In this document: positions 51,131-63,945 of the stretch, piece by piece
How positions within the stretch are numbered: the first letter of the stretch is position 1
How the letters are laid out: each line of letters opens with the position of its first letter
Origin: Rosistilla carotiformis
Lineage (GTDB): Bacteria > Planctomycetota > Planctomycetia > Pirellulales > Pirellulaceae
Reading direction: 5' to 3'
NCBI RefSeq assembly: GCF_007753095.1
Contig: NZ_CP036348.1
Coordinates: 2,852,001-2,916,000, forward strand
DNA: 64,000 nt
Notes under the pieces: generated by a model
Told to the model about the DNA's origin: nothing
Seen by the model: the letters and a program-made list of their open reading frames with translations, nothing else
Database searches by the model: none
Made by a program: the position numbers and the translations under genes

Positions 51131-51814
51131 TCAATCGATCCAATCGGGATCGCCCGCCTTGCGAATCATCGCGCCGATCTTCGCCTGTAGATCGATCATC
51201 CGCTGCCAAGCGGCAAAATCGACGATGACCTCCTGAGTCCGTTCGTCGATCTGGGCGTAATCGATCAATTTTTGCAGTCGTTGATGCAGAAAATCGAGCA
51301 CCTCACACATCTGCGCTGCTTGGCTCGGGGACAGCCGGTCGGGTATCTCGGGAGTTTCGATCATCCCCAGCGTGCCGGTTGTTTCCATGTTGGTGTTCCG
51401 TTCACCCACTTCGAAATCCAGTGCCGAGCTCCCTTCGCTGGCCGCCAGATCCTGCGTCATCGTCGCCCCGATGTTCTTGTCGCTGGCCGCTTGCAATGCC
51501 GCTACGCGGGCCGCAATCTGTTCCTCGGTTCCGACCAACAACATGCTGCGACCAACGGAGACCAAGTCGCCGTGACGCAAGATACGCAAATGGCTTTCCT
51601 GGCCGTTGACCTTGGTTCCGTTGGTGCTGTCCAGATCGGTCAGCACCAGCCGGTCATTGTCGTATTGAATCTTCAGATGGCAGCGGCTGATCCGTTCATC
51701 GTTTAATTGGATCGTGTTCCCCTCCTCCCGGCCAATCGTGACCGGTGGTGCGATGTCGCGGAACACTTTTCCACGATCACTACCATGCAGAACTGTGAGC
51801 GTTACCTCGGTCAT
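51131..51814 (-). CDS. FHA-domain protein
   Basis: 227 residues. N-terminal forkhead-associated domain for binding phosphothreonine: VTIGREEGNTIQLND, RISRCHLKI, TDLDSTNGTKVNG, DLVSVGRSMLLVG. The C-terminal half (about 110-227) is helical and acidic (DRLSPSQAAQMCEVLDFLHQ, FAAWQRMIDLQAKIGAMIRK), with no known domain. The ATG at 51814 is preferred to a TTG at 51841. Planctomycetes have many Ser/Thr kinases, which would supply the phosphopeptide ligand, but none is in the window. Lies 140 bp downstream of the dnaE start region on the same strand, separately transcribed or upstream of dnaE in one unit. Confidence 0.9.
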   Translation of the reverse strand: MTEVTLTVLHGSDRGKVFRDIAPPVTIGREEGNTIQLNDERISRCHLKIQYDNDRLVLTDLDSTNGTKVNGQESHLRILRHGDLVSVGRSMLLVGTEEQIAARVAALQAASDKNIGATMTQDLAASEGSSALDFEVGERNTNMETTGTLGMIETPEIPDRLSPSQAAQMCEVLDFLHQRLQKLIDYAQIDERTQEVIVDFAAWQRMIDLQAKIGAMIRKAGDPDWID

Positions 51815-52019
51815 GTCGCCTGTTCCTGACTTGTGACCCAATCTGTACTGGCCGACAAAATGAACGTCGAAAAAATATAAGTTTCCCCATTAGATTCTGG
51901 CATCCAGCGATCTACTGGGCAACTGTCCATCTCGAGCATTGATGATAAATTTCTCAGCAACTTCACCCATCCACGCGAAGAGCGATACTTTGCGTGGAGA
52001 ATTATTGTTGGAACAAATG

Positions 52020-53048
52020 TCATTCCTGGCCGGGTAGGATCACCGATTTCACGATCTCTCCGTGGTGCATTCGCTCGAATGCCTGCTGCCATTGTCCGAT
52101 TCCAAACGTTCCGCCGACAATTGGTTCGACGTCCAATTGCTTGGAGGTCAATAGGCTGATCACCCGTTCCCAGATCGGCCAATTGTGGCTGAAGCTCCCC
52201 TGCAAAGTCACATTTTTTTGGACCAGCGGGTCGATCGAGAAGCCCAGTGGTTTGGGACCCCAGCCGACTTTGGTGATCCATCCGGCGGGGCGGACCAATT
52301 CGATCGCCAACTGCAGCGTGCTGGAAACACCCGCCGCATCGATCACGACGTCGACGCCCAATCCGTCTCCCTGGCGAGCCCATTCGCGTGCGTCGGTGAG
52401 CGTGGTGACGCCATATTTCTGCGCGACAGCAAATCGGTGCGTGTCCGATTCCAGCCCCAGCACGGCGACGTCGGCACCGACCAGTTTTGCCACCGCGGCG
52501 CACAGGATCCCGATCGTTCCGGGACCGATCACCAGCACGCGGTCTCCCGGTTCGATCCGCGAATTTTTGACGACGGCGTTGTAAGCAACGCAGCACGGTT
52601 CGGTGACCGCCGCGTGTTCAAACGCCAACGCGTCGGGGACGCGATGCAAACATCGGCTGGGGACGCGGACAAACCGAGTCATCGCCCCGTCGACTCCGTA
52701 ACCAAAGCCCTTCCGCGTCGGATCCAGGTTGTACAACCCACGCCGCGACATCGGATTGTCGACGTCGATGATCGCCGCGGTTTCGCTGGCGATCCGGTCC
52801 CCTTCGCGCCAGCTGGCGACATGGGATCCCGTCTCAACGATCGTTCCCGCAAATTCGTGCCCCAGCACGACGGGATAATTGACCGGCCAGCTGTGAGTCG
52901 CCGTCCATTGATGCAAATCGCTGCCGCAGACGCCGACCGCAGCGACTTCGACAAGCACGTCGTCGGAGCCGATCGTTGGCCGCTGGAATTCTCGGATCTC
53001 GACGCTTCCCGGATCGGGGGCAAAGTTAACAATCGCTGGCGATTTCAT
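52020..53048 (-). CDS. Zinc-type MDR alcohol/polyol dehydrogenase lacking the structural zinc site
   Basis: 342 residues of the medium-chain dehydrogenase superfamily. Catalytic-zinc motifs are present (GVCGSDLH with Cys, GHEFAGTIVETG with His-Glu), as are the NAD-binding motif VLVIGPGTIGILCAAVAKLVGA and the downstream FSHNWPIWERVISLLTSKQL. The usual four-cysteine structural zinc lobe is replaced by ETAAIIDVDNPMSRRGLYNL, with no cysteines. Probably oxidises a sugar alcohol, sugar acid or threonine-like substrate. Its ATG overlaps the stop of the HUMPS gene (ATGA), so the two enzymes are made together and likely share a pathway. Confidence 0.9.
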   Translation of the reverse strand: MKSPAIVNFAPDPGSVEIREFQRPTIGSDDVLVEVAAVGVCGSDLHQWTATHSWPVNYPVVLGHEFAGTIVETGSHVASWREGDRIASETAAIIDVDNPMSRRGLYNLDPTRKGFGYGVDGAMTRFVRVPSRCLHRVPDALAFEHAAVTEPCCVAYNAVVKNSRIEPGDRVLVIGPGTIGILCAAVAKLVGADVAVLGLESDTHRFAVAQKYGVTTLTDAREWARQGDGLGVDVVIDAAGVSSTLQLAIELVRPAGWITKVGWGPKPLGFSIDPLVQKNVTLQGSFSHNWPIWERVISLLTSKQLDVEPIVGGTFGIGQWQQAFERMHHGEIVKSVILPGQE

Positions 53049-53743
53049 CGTTGCACCTCGTCGTAGGCATGAACTTTTTCGCAGATCAGCCTCAGCGAAC
53101 TTTCCAGGTCGCCATCGGCGGTCTTAAACGCATCGGCATCGATCGTCAGCGGCGCTCCCAAGACAACCAACGGGGCCCCATAAGCCGGACATTGGATCGC
53201 TTGTTCGATCGACAGACCGCCGACCGCTTGGACGGGAATCTTGACAGCATCGACAACGGCTCGCAAATCGTCCAATGGGCTCGGCATCCGTCCGCCAGCC
53301 GCTGCGATCCCGCGGCGGTGATCGTAACCGATGTGATGCACGATGTAGTCGCAGCCGAGGTCTTCCAACCGCCGCGCGCCATCGATCATCGTGTTGTAGG
53401 CCATGTTGTCACCCATCACGCCGACGCCGCAATCGCGTCCCGCTTTGACGACACATTCAATCGTTTCGTCGTGGGCTTGAGCCATCACGACAACATGCGT
53501 CGCCCCAGCACCCGCCATCATCTCCGCTTCCAGGTATCCGCCATCCATCGTCTTCAGGTCGGCGACGATCGGCACGTCGGGAAATCGTTCGCGCAGAGCG
53601 CGGATGCCATGCAAGCCTTCGGCCAAGATCAGCGGCGTTCCCGCTTCGATCCAGTCGACCCCGGCGCGGATCGCCATTTCGGCTGTCTCGAGCGCTTCGG
53701 CTATCGTCGTCAGGTCCAACGAAATCTGAACAATCGGTTTCAT
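53045..53743 (-). CDS. HUMPS-family protein (hexulose-6-phosphate synthase / keto-gulonate-6-P decarboxylase type)
   Basis: 232 residues in the orotidine-5'-phosphate decarboxylase suprafamily. Active-site motifs: LDLTT, IEAGTPLILAEG, ADLKTMDGGYLE (the D-x-K-x-x-D motif), VMAQAHDET, HHIGYDHRRG and the phosphate-binding QAVGGLSIEQAIQ. ADLKTMD is closer to 3-hexulose-6-phosphate synthase, which condenses formaldehyde with ribulose 5-phosphate, than to 3-keto-gulonate-6-phosphate decarboxylase, but the two cannot be separated safely by eye. No isomerase (PHI) gene is beside it. Start is the ATG at 53743; the open frame upstream is not conserved. Overlaps the dehydrogenase start by four bases. 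Confidence 0.85.
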   Translation of the reverse strand: MKPIVQISLDLTTIAEALETAEMAIRAGVDWIEAGTPLILAEGLHGIRALRERFPDVPIVADLKTMDGGYLEAEMMAGAGATHVVVMAQAHDETIECVVKAGRDCGVGVMGDNMAYNTMIDGARRLEDLGCDYIVHHIGYDHRRGIAAAGGRMPSPLDDLRAVVDAVKIPVQAVGGLSIEQAIQCPAYGAPLVVLGAPLTIDADAFKTADGDLESSLRLICEKVHAYDEVQR

Positions 53744-53907
53744 CGAGTTCTCGCAGCGTTTCGGATAGAAAAGGGGGCGGCTGGCTCCCGCAACGGCATC
53801 CATGGGATGGCATGTTATACCCGCTGCGCGCGACGATCGCACGCGTTGCGATCGACATTCTGTCCGAGATCACTATCGACTGCCGCAGTGCGGCGACGTG
53901 AGACCGA

Positions 53908-55344
53908 TCAGGCCAACAAATCTTTGACGACGTGGCCATGCACATCGGTCAGGCGGAAGTCGCGACCTTGGAAGCGATAGGTCAATTGTTCGTGGTCAAA
54001 TCCCAATAGATGGAGGATCGTCGCCTGCAGATCGTGGATGTGGACAGGTTTCTCGGCGACGCTGAAGCCGAGTTCGTCGGAGGTGCCGTATTCGAAGCCA
54101 CCTTTGACGCCACCGCCAGCCAACCACATCGTGAAGGCATCGGGAAAGTGATCGCGTCCCAAGATCTTCCCTTTGGCTGTGCGTCCCTCGCGGAACGGTG
54201 TGCGTCCAAATTCGCCTCCCCAAACGATCAACGTGTCCTCAAACAGGCCACGCTGCTTGAGATCCTTGATCAACGCGGCGATCGGTTTGTCCATTGTCGC
54301 ACACTTGTCGGTCAGCCCTTTTTGGATGCCCGTCGCTGCGGCGGTGCCATGGAAATCCCAGCCCCAATCGAACAGCTGGACGAACCGAACGCCCGATTCG
54401 ACCAACCGCCGGGCAAGCAGGCAGTTGTTCGCCAAGCTGGCGCCGCCGACCTCCGCGCCGTATTCGTCCAGCGTCTTTTGCGATTCCTGCGAGATGTCCA
54501 TCACTTCGGGGACCGACGTCTGCATCCGAAACGCCAGTTCGTACTGCGCGATTCGGGTCATCGTTTCGGGATGCCCCAGCTGTTCGGCTTGAATTTGATT
54601 CAGATCGCGGATGGCATCTAGGCTCATCCGCCGCATCCCACGACTCATTCCCGCCGGGTCGGACGAATACAGGACCGGATCGCCTTTGCTGCGGCATTGC
54701 ACTCCCTGGTAGACCGACGGCAGGAATCCGCTGCCAAACGAGTTCTTGCCGCCGTTGGGTTGCACGCCGCTGGAAATCAGGACGACAAAACCGGGAAGGT
54801 TTTCGTTTTCGCTGCCCAGTCCGTAAGTGGTCCACGATCCGAGCGAAGGACGCCCCGAGCGCGGAGATCCCGTTAAAACAAGAAGTTCCGCCGGGGCGTG
54901 GTTGAACTGGTCGGTGTACATCGAATGGACGATGCACATGTCGTCGGCGGTTTTGTGGAAGTTGGGGATTGCGTCGGACATCCACGTTCCGTGGCTGCCA
55001 CACTGCTTCCACTTCCGCGGCGATCCCAACAGCTTCGGTTTACCGCTGGTGAACGCAAACGTTTTCCCTTCGATAAAATGGTCGGGACAATCCTGGTCGT
55101 CGCGCTGTGCCAGTTCAGGCTTGTAATCAAACAGGTCCAGGTTGGGTGGCGAACCGGTCATATGAAGATAGATCACCCGCTTCGCTTTCGCTGGAAAGTG
55201 AGGCTTGGCCGCGGCCAACGGATCGTTGCCCGACGCATCGCCGGCCATCAGGCTTGCGAGCGCCATCGCCCCCACGCCCGCTGTCGATTGCTGCAGGAAG
55301 TGCCTTCGCGTGCTGAAGGCTGCGTATTCGATTCGTGGATCCAT
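53908..55344 (-). CDS. DUF1501 domain protein paired with the 1151-residue cytochrome protein
   Basis: 478 residues. Tat-like signal STRRHFLQQSTAGVGAMALA. DUF1501 motifs: [110 protein letters not shown] and [16 protein letters not shown]. It starts 54 bp after the stop of the upstream PSCyt1-DUF1549-DUF1553 gene. By motif it is closer to the 27891 protein than to the 31707 protein or the orphan. Activity unknown; predicted outside the cytoplasm. Confidence 0.94.
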   Translation of the reverse strand: MDPRIEYAAFSTRRHFLQQSTAGVGAMALASLMAGDASGNDPLAAAKPHFPAKAKRVIYLHMTGSPPNLDLFDYKPELAQRDDQDCPDHFIEGKTFAFTSGKPKLLGSPRKWKQCGSHGTWMSDAIPNFHKTADDMCIVHSMYTDQFNHAPAELLVLTGSPRSGRPSLGSWTTYGLGSENENLPGFVVLISSGVQPNGGKNSFGSGFLPSVYQGVQCRSKGDPVLYSSDPAGMSRGMRRMSLDAIRDLNQIQAEQLGHPETMTRIAQYELAFRMQTSVPEVMDISQESQKTLDEYGAEVGGASLANNCLLARRLVESGVRFVQLFDWGWDFHGTAAATGIQKGLTDKCATMDKPIAALIKDLKQRGLFEDTLIVWGGEFGRTPFREGRTAKGKILGRDHFPDAFTMWLAGGGVKGGFEYGTSDELGFSVAEKPVHIHDLQATILHLLGFDHEQLTYRFQGRDFRLTDVHGHVVKDLLA

Positions 55345-55398
55345 CGAGCTTATCCTTGGTTTTTTAGCGGCCCGTCTGCGAAAGGAGGGGCGAGGCGA

Positions 55399-58854
<3,456 letters not shown>

Positions 58855-58963
58855 GAAATTTCGACAAAGCGTAAGAAGGAATAGCGAACGCAACCAAGCC
58901 GTGCCGTTCGTCCGATGGATGAACGCGGGTCGGATTAAATTCGATTCGGTAGGAGTGTTGGCT

Positions 58964-59197
58964 TCAAGGAGGGAGCGTCGAGTATGTGGAATACCGCGGG
59001 AGACGCCGAGTTCTCATGGTACCAGCCCGCCGGGGCTCAAGCAATTCTTTGAGCTTGCGAGCAACCTCCTCCCACTTCCCAAGTAAATCGATGATGGTGG
59101 GCTTGGAAGGGGGGGCCACAGACGCTCCCAATCCACCGCCGAAGGAACGGTCGATGGAGGGAATTTCCGTGCGATCCCCGCGTTGTCGAGGTATCAT
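58964..59197 (-). CDS. Possible small protein with strong ribosome binding site
   Basis: 77 residues, MIPRQRGDRTEIPSIDRSFG at the start, a likely amphipathic helix (IIDLLGKWEEVARKLKELLE) near residues 36-55, and a basic tail. AGGAGG (59213-59208) lies ten bases before the ATG, the best Shine-Dalgarno in this part of the window. It divides the 377-bp gap between the divergent cytochrome gene and hybrid kinase gene; the remaining flanks show nothing else. No family recognised. The helix and the ribosome binding site argue for a real gene, but an upstream-regulatory or chance frame is possible. Confidence 0.45.
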   Translation of the reverse strand: MIPRQRGDRTEIPSIDRSFGGGLGASVAPPSKPTIIDLLGKWEEVARKLKELLEPRRAGTMRTRRLPRYSTYSTLPP

Positions 59198-59231
59198 AGC
59201 GGGCGACCCTCCTCTTTGAGATCTCTTCCGA

Positions 59232-62200
59232 GTGAATACTGTGACATCGCAACCTGAGCCATCGTCCCTCGCAGCCCGGTTCCGCATCGCGTCGACGCTG
59301 TTAAACCAAATATCCGACGTCGTGTGGGGTGCCAGTTTGCAGGATCGTCGCTTGGTTTATTGCAATCCGGCGGGCAGGCGGTTGTTCGGATTTGAGCCCG
59401 ACGCCGATGTGACGCTTGATGATTTGTTGTCCAAGGTCCATTCGGCCGATCGCGGCAACGTGCGACGCGACCTGCATCATGTTCGCGAAGACGGTTCGGT
59501 CAGCCATAAATTCCGGATCAGCGATAGCGACGGTAAATCGACTTGGATCGATCAACGTGCTTCCCTGGTGACCGACGATGCGGGCGAGCCGATTGGGATC
59601 GAAGCGGTCGGCCAAGTGATCGCACTCCGAGAGATCTCCAATCAAAATGAATTGGAATCGGTCAGCACCCATCAAAAGCTTCGTGAACACGTCTCGCTGT
59701 GCGTGCTTCGTAAGGACAAGAAGGGGCGTTTTCAATACGCCAACGAAACGTTCTGTGAATCGATGGGGCTGCAGTTACAGGACCTGATCGGCAAAACCGA
59801 TTTCGAACTGTTTCCCGCCGAACTGGCTCGTTCCTATTCTGAAAACGATCGTGCGGTGATGGACAGCGGTCAGCCCGAACATGTGATCGAAGAGCACCAG
59901 ACCGCCGACGGTACGCAAAGCTTTGTGGAGGTATTGAAACTTCCGGCGTTCAGCCCCAAAGGGAATGTCGTCGGCGTGCAGGTGATCTTTTGGGACGTCA
60001 GCTACCAGAAACAAAATGAGAGCGAGCTGGAACAGTCGCAGTTTTTGATGGATACGTTGTTGGACAACGTTCCCGACGCCGTCTATTTCAAAGATCGCAA
60101 GAGTCGCTTCATTCGAATCAGTCGCAGCCATTCAAGATTGTTCCAGTTGGACGATCCACGCGATGCGATCGGTAAATCGGATGCCGACTTCTTTGGCGAC
60201 GAACATGCGGAAGCCGCGTTGGCAGACGAACGCCGAATCATCGAAACGGGCGAATCGATCATTGCCAAAGTCGAACGTGAAAACTGGCCCGATCGCGAAG
60301 ACACCTGGTGCTCGACAACGAAGGTGCCGCTGCGGAAAGCCTCCGGAGAGATCATCGGAACGTTTGGGATCTCGCGCGATGTCTCGACGCAAAAACGGGC
60401 CGAGATCGAACTGTCGCGCGAGCGCGATCTGCTGCGAACGATCACCAACAACATCCCCGACCTGATCTACGTCAAGGATCGCTACGGAAGGTTCATCACC
60501 GGAAACACCGCGGTTTTGAAGCTGTTTGGTGTCGAATCGAACAAAGACCTGGTTGGTAAAACCGATTACGATTTTGTCCCGCCCGAATTGGCGTGCAATT
60601 ACGTCACCGACGACCAGATCGTGATGCGAACCGGGGAGCCGTTGATCGATCAAGAGGAGACTTCGCAGCATAGCGATGCCGAACGGTTTTGGTTGCTGAC
60701 GACCAAGGTCCCGCTGCGTGGCGAGGATGGGGAAATCATCGGGATCGTGGGAATCGGGCGCGATATCACCGCGCGCAAATTGGCTGCCGAAGAACTGTTG
60801 GCCGCAAAAGAGGCTGCCGATGCGGCGAATCGTGCCAAGAGCGATTTCCTGGCGAACATGAGTCACGAGATCCGCACACCGATGAATGCGATCATCGGGA
60901 TGACCGAATTGCTGTTGGATACGCGGCTCGATTCCAGCCAGCGCGGCTACTTGAAAATGGTCCAGGAATCGGGGGATGCCCTGCTATCGATCATCAACGA
61001 CGTGTTGGACTTTTCGAAAATTGAAGCGGGCATGTTGGACATCGATGCCACACCGTTCGACCTTCGCGAACTGTTGGGCGACACGATGAAGACGCTGGCG
61101 GTTCGTGCCCATATCAAGCGACTGGAACTCGCTTTCCGCGTCGCTCCCGGACTCCCGCAATATGTCGTCGGGGATGCCGGACGGTTGCGACAAATCGTGG
61201 TTAATCTGGTTGGCAATGCGATTAAGTTTACCGAACAGGGAGAGGTCGTCGTCGACGTGGAACTACACGATGCCAACGATCAAGCGACCGAGATCCGCGT
61301 CTGTGTGCGAGACACAGGAATTGGTATCCCCGCGGATAAGTGTAAATCGGTCTTTAATGAGTTCGAACAAGCCGATGCGTCGACAACGCGTCGCTTCGGT
61401 GGGACCGGCTTGGGGTTGGCGATCTCGTCGCGTTTGGTCGAGATGATGCAAGGGAAGATCTGGGTCGAGAGCAAAGTCGGCGTGGGTAGCGAGTTCTATT
61501 TTACGATCCGTTGTGGTGTCGCGGCCGAAGACGTTCAGAAAAAGAAGAACCACGGGATCGTTGTCGTTGGCGGCACGCGTGTGCTGGTGGTCGACGACAA
61601 TGAAACGAATCGGTTGATTCTTGACGAGATGCTTTCGAATTGGGGAATGCTTCCCGATTTAGCCGAAGGGGGCGACCAGGCGATCGAACTGCTGAAGCTT
61701 GCGCACGAGGAAGGAAGCCCATTTGGGCTGATTGTCAGCGACGTCAACATGCCAGGCGTCGATGGTTTTGAGTTTGCCACGCAGGTCCGAGCGCAATCGG
61801 AATCGAAGGAGATCCCGATCATCATGCTCACCTCCGGAGGGCGAGTGGGCGATAAGGAACGCCGCGAAACATTAAAGATCGCCGAACGGCTGATGAAACC
61901 TGTGAAGCAATCCGAGCTGTTCGATTCGATTGTTCGCGCGTTGGGGGTCTCGGCGTCGGAAGATTCGCACGACGAACACAGTTGCCCGCAATACGACTTG
62001 CGAAAACTGAAGATCCTGTTGACCGAGGACAACCTCGTCAATCAAACGCTCGCCATTGGCGTCTTGAGCAAGCACGGCCACGAAGTGGTCGCGGTCAACA
62101 ACGGCCAAGAAGCGATCGATATCCTGCAGGAACAAACCTTTGATCTGGTGCTGATGGATATCCAGATGCCGGTGATGGATGGGATGACCGCCGCGCGTTT

Positions 62201-62915
62201 GATTCGAGAACAGGAACAACAATCCGGTGGTCACATTCCAATCATCGCGATGACCGCGCACGCGATGAAAGGAGATCGCGAGGAATGTCTGGCGGCGGGG
62301 ATGGACGAATATGTTCCGAAGCCAATCCGGACGGCAACGCTGTTCGAGAAACTGATCAAGGTGATGGCTCCCGCGGGCGGAACGATCTCCAGTGACGATG
62401 CACCACTCGGTGGTCTTCCTGGTCCGTCGAAAACGTCGGCGCCGTGCGACGCCCATCGCGAAAATTCCGCTGAGACGTTGGGGACAGGTCATGCCGTGGC
62501 GGAGCCTCAGGGGAAGTCGCACGCCGACGAACCGGGCCATTCAACGGAGCCGACGGAGGATGATGGGCAGGCTGGCTCAATCGATTGGGATCGTTTGCAT
62601 GCGACGTTGGGGGACAATCAGGACCTCATTTCCGACTTGTTCGAAGCTTTTGCGACCGAAAGCGAGATGTTAGAAAAAACAATTCGAACCGCAGTGGCCG
62701 CTCAGGACGCAGGGTTGCTGAAATCGTCCGCGCACACGCTCAAAGGTGCCGCAATGGCAATTGGCGCGACACAGTTGGCGGAATTGTTAGATCTTCTTGA
62801 GCGGAAGGGACGGTCAGGCACCATCGACGATCTCTCCGATGAACTCGAACAGTGGGAGGACGCGATGTCGCGTACCCTGCAGGAAACGTCACAATTCTTG
62901 AGCGATCTCAAATGA
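59232..62915 (+). CDS. Hybrid histidine kinase, PAS x4-HisKA-HATPase-REC-REC-Hpt
   Basis: 1227 residues, no membrane helix, so cytoplasmic. Four PAS-like domains fill residues 15-520 (for example YCNPAGRRLFGFEPDA, FQYANETFCESMGLQLQDLI, YFKDRKSRFIRISRSHSRLF, YVKDRYGRFITGNTAVLKLF). Then come HisKA with His545 (NMSHEIRTPMNAIIG), HATPase (NLVGNAIKFTEQG, DTGIGIP, GGTGLGLAIS), a receiver domain with Asp837 (VSDVNMPGVDG), a second with Asp976 (LMDIQMPVMDG), a Ser/Pro-rich linker, and a C-terminal Hpt domain with His1168 (SSAHTLKGAAMAIG). A complete phosphorelay on one chain. The GTG at 59232 is the likely start; the ribosome binding site is weak. The next gene, 124 bp on, encodes a response regulator that may be its target. 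Confidence 0.94.
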   Translation: MNTVTSQPEPSSLAARFRIASTLLNQISDVVWGASLQDRRLVYCNPAGRRLFGFEPDADVTLDDLLSKVHSADRGNVRRDLHHVREDGSVSHKFRISDSDGKSTWIDQRASLVTDDAGEPIGIEAVGQVIALREISNQNELESVSTHQKLREHVSLCVLRKDKKGRFQYANETFCESMGLQLQDLIGKTDFELFPAELARSYSENDRAVMDSGQPEHVIEEHQTADGTQSFVEVLKLPAFSPKGNVVGVQVIFWDVSYQKQNESELEQSQFLMDTLLDNVPDAVYFKDRKSRFIRISRSHSRLFQLDDPRDAIGKSDADFFGDEHAEAALADERRIIETGESIIAKVERENWPDREDTWCSTTKVPLRKASGEIIGTFGISRDVSTQKRAEIELSRERDLLRTITNNIPDLIYVKDRYGRFITGNTAVLKLFGVESNKDLVGKTDYDFVPPELACNYVTDDQIVMRTGEPLIDQEETSQHSDAERFWLLTTKVPLRGEDGEIIGIVGIGRDITARKLAAEELLAAKEAADAANRAKSDFLANMSHEIRTPMNAIIGMTELLLDTRLDSSQRGYLKMVQESGDALLSIINDVLDFSKIEAGMLDIDATPFDLRELLGDTMKTLAVRAHIKRLELAFRVAPGLPQYVVGDAGRLRQIVVNLVGNAIKFTEQGEVVVDVELHDANDQATEIRVCVRDTGIGIPADKCKSVFNEFEQADASTTRRFGGTGLGLAISSRLVEMMQGKIWVESKVGVGSEFYFTIRCGVAAEDVQKKKNHGIVVVGGTRVLVVDDNETNRLILDEMLSNWGMLPDLAEGGDQAIELLKLAHEEGSPFGLIVSDVNMPGVDGFEFATQVRAQSESKEIPIIMLTSGGRVGDKERRETLKIAERLMKPVKQSELFDSIVRALGVSASEDSHDEHSCPQYDLRKLKILLTEDNLVNQTLAIGVLSKHGHEVVAVNNGQEAIDILQEQTFDLVLMDIQMPVMDGMTAARLIREQEQQSGGHIPIIAMTAHAMKGDREECLAAGMDEYVPKPIRTATLFEKLIKVMAPAGGTISSDDAPLGGLPGPSKTSAPCDAHRENSAETLGTGHAVAEPQGKSHADEPGHSTEPTEDDGQAGSIDWDRLHATLGDNQDLISDLFEAFATESEMLEKTIRTAVAAQDAGLLKSSAHTLKGAAMAIGATQLAELLDLLERKGRSGTIDDLSDELEQWEDAMSRTLQETSQFLSDLK

Positions 62916-63039
62916 TTGAGGCCATCGCGACCCTGTCAACCTCGCTATATTGGATGGAAATGCCCGACCGCTGTGTCTTCGCATGCGTTGGCTCATCGCG
63001 ACGGCCATTCGTTCCGAACGCGTCAGGGAGTAATGGATC

Positions 63040-63945
63040 ATGGCCAACATTTTGCTTGCGGAAGACAGTCCCACGCAAGTCGTGCTACTGAAGTCCTTGC
63101 TGGAAGAAGAATCGCATCGTGTGCGTGTTGCGGGAGACGGGCAGGTTGCGATGGCGATGGTTGCGCAGCAGGTTCCCGATGTGGTGGTGACCGACATGCA
63201 GATGCCGAATATGGACGGGCTGGAACTGGTCAAGAATTTGCGGCATGGCTATCCGCAAGTTCCGGTAATCTTGATCACGGCCCAGGATTGCGACGATCTC
63301 GCCGTGCGAGCACTCAAGGAAGGGGCTGCCGCCTATCTGCCCAAATCGCGAGTCGATGAAGAGCTCTTGGAATCGGTCGCGCATGTGTTGAGTTTGTTGG
63401 ACACCGAAATGAGTTACAAGAACTTGATCGATTGTCTCGACTACTACGAGTTTCAATTCACGTTGGAGAACGATCCGAAGTTGATCGCGCCGTTGGTGAA
63501 CTTGATGCAGCAGATGGCCGCGGGAATCCAATACTGCGACGATGTCACGCGGGCGCGAATCGGGATGGCGTTGGAACAGGCGTTGCGAAACGCGTTGTAT
63601 CACGGGAATCTGGAGCTCAGCCACGACGAACTGGTGCGGGATGAGGAGTTGAAGGTCGCGGGAGAGCCGACGCTGGTCGATCGACGTCGATCCGAAACAC
63701 CTTTCAACGATCGCAGGATCCATTTTCGAGCCAAACTGGGGCATGAGATGCTGCAGTTTACGGTCCGCGACGACGGCCCCGGATTTGATTGTTCTGCCGT
63801 CCAATCGCCCGAGCACAATGGGCTCGATGCGACGGGAGGTCGGGGATTGGTATTGATTCAATCGTTTATGGATGAAATCCGGTTTAACGATCGCGGAAAT
63901 GAAATCAAGCTGATCAGCCGAGTGATGGAAGCCGCCGAGGTCTAA
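63040..63945 (+). CDS. Response regulator fused to RsbW-like ATPase domain
   Basis: 301 residues. An N-terminal receiver domain (ILLAEDSPTQVVLLKSLLEE; acceptor Asp52 in VVTDMQMPNMDG; conserved Thr/Lys in LITAQD and YLPKSR) is followed by a linker and a C-terminal GHKL ATPase domain of the anti-sigma/RsbW type. Its N-box is ALEQALRNALYHGN and its G-boxes are RDDGPGFD and GRGLVLIQSFMDE; an insertion lies between them (residues about 195-230). Such proteins control partner-switching or a downstream phosphatase rather than DNA directly. AGGGAG lies upstream of the ATG. Sits directly after the four-PAS hybrid kinase, the probable phosphodonor. Confidence 0.92.
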   Translation: MANILLAEDSPTQVVLLKSLLEEESHRVRVAGDGQVAMAMVAQQVPDVVVTDMQMPNMDGLELVKNLRHGYPQVPVILITAQDCDDLAVRALKEGAAAYLPKSRVDEELLESVAHVLSLLDTEMSYKNLIDCLDYYEFQFTLENDPKLIAPLVNLMQQMAAGIQYCDDVTRARIGMALEQALRNALYHGNLELSHDELVRDEELKVAGEPTLVDRRRSETPFNDRRIHFRAKLGHEMLQFTVRDDGPGFDCSAVQSPEHNGLDATGGRGLVLIQSFMDEIRFNDRGNEIKLISRVMEAAEV

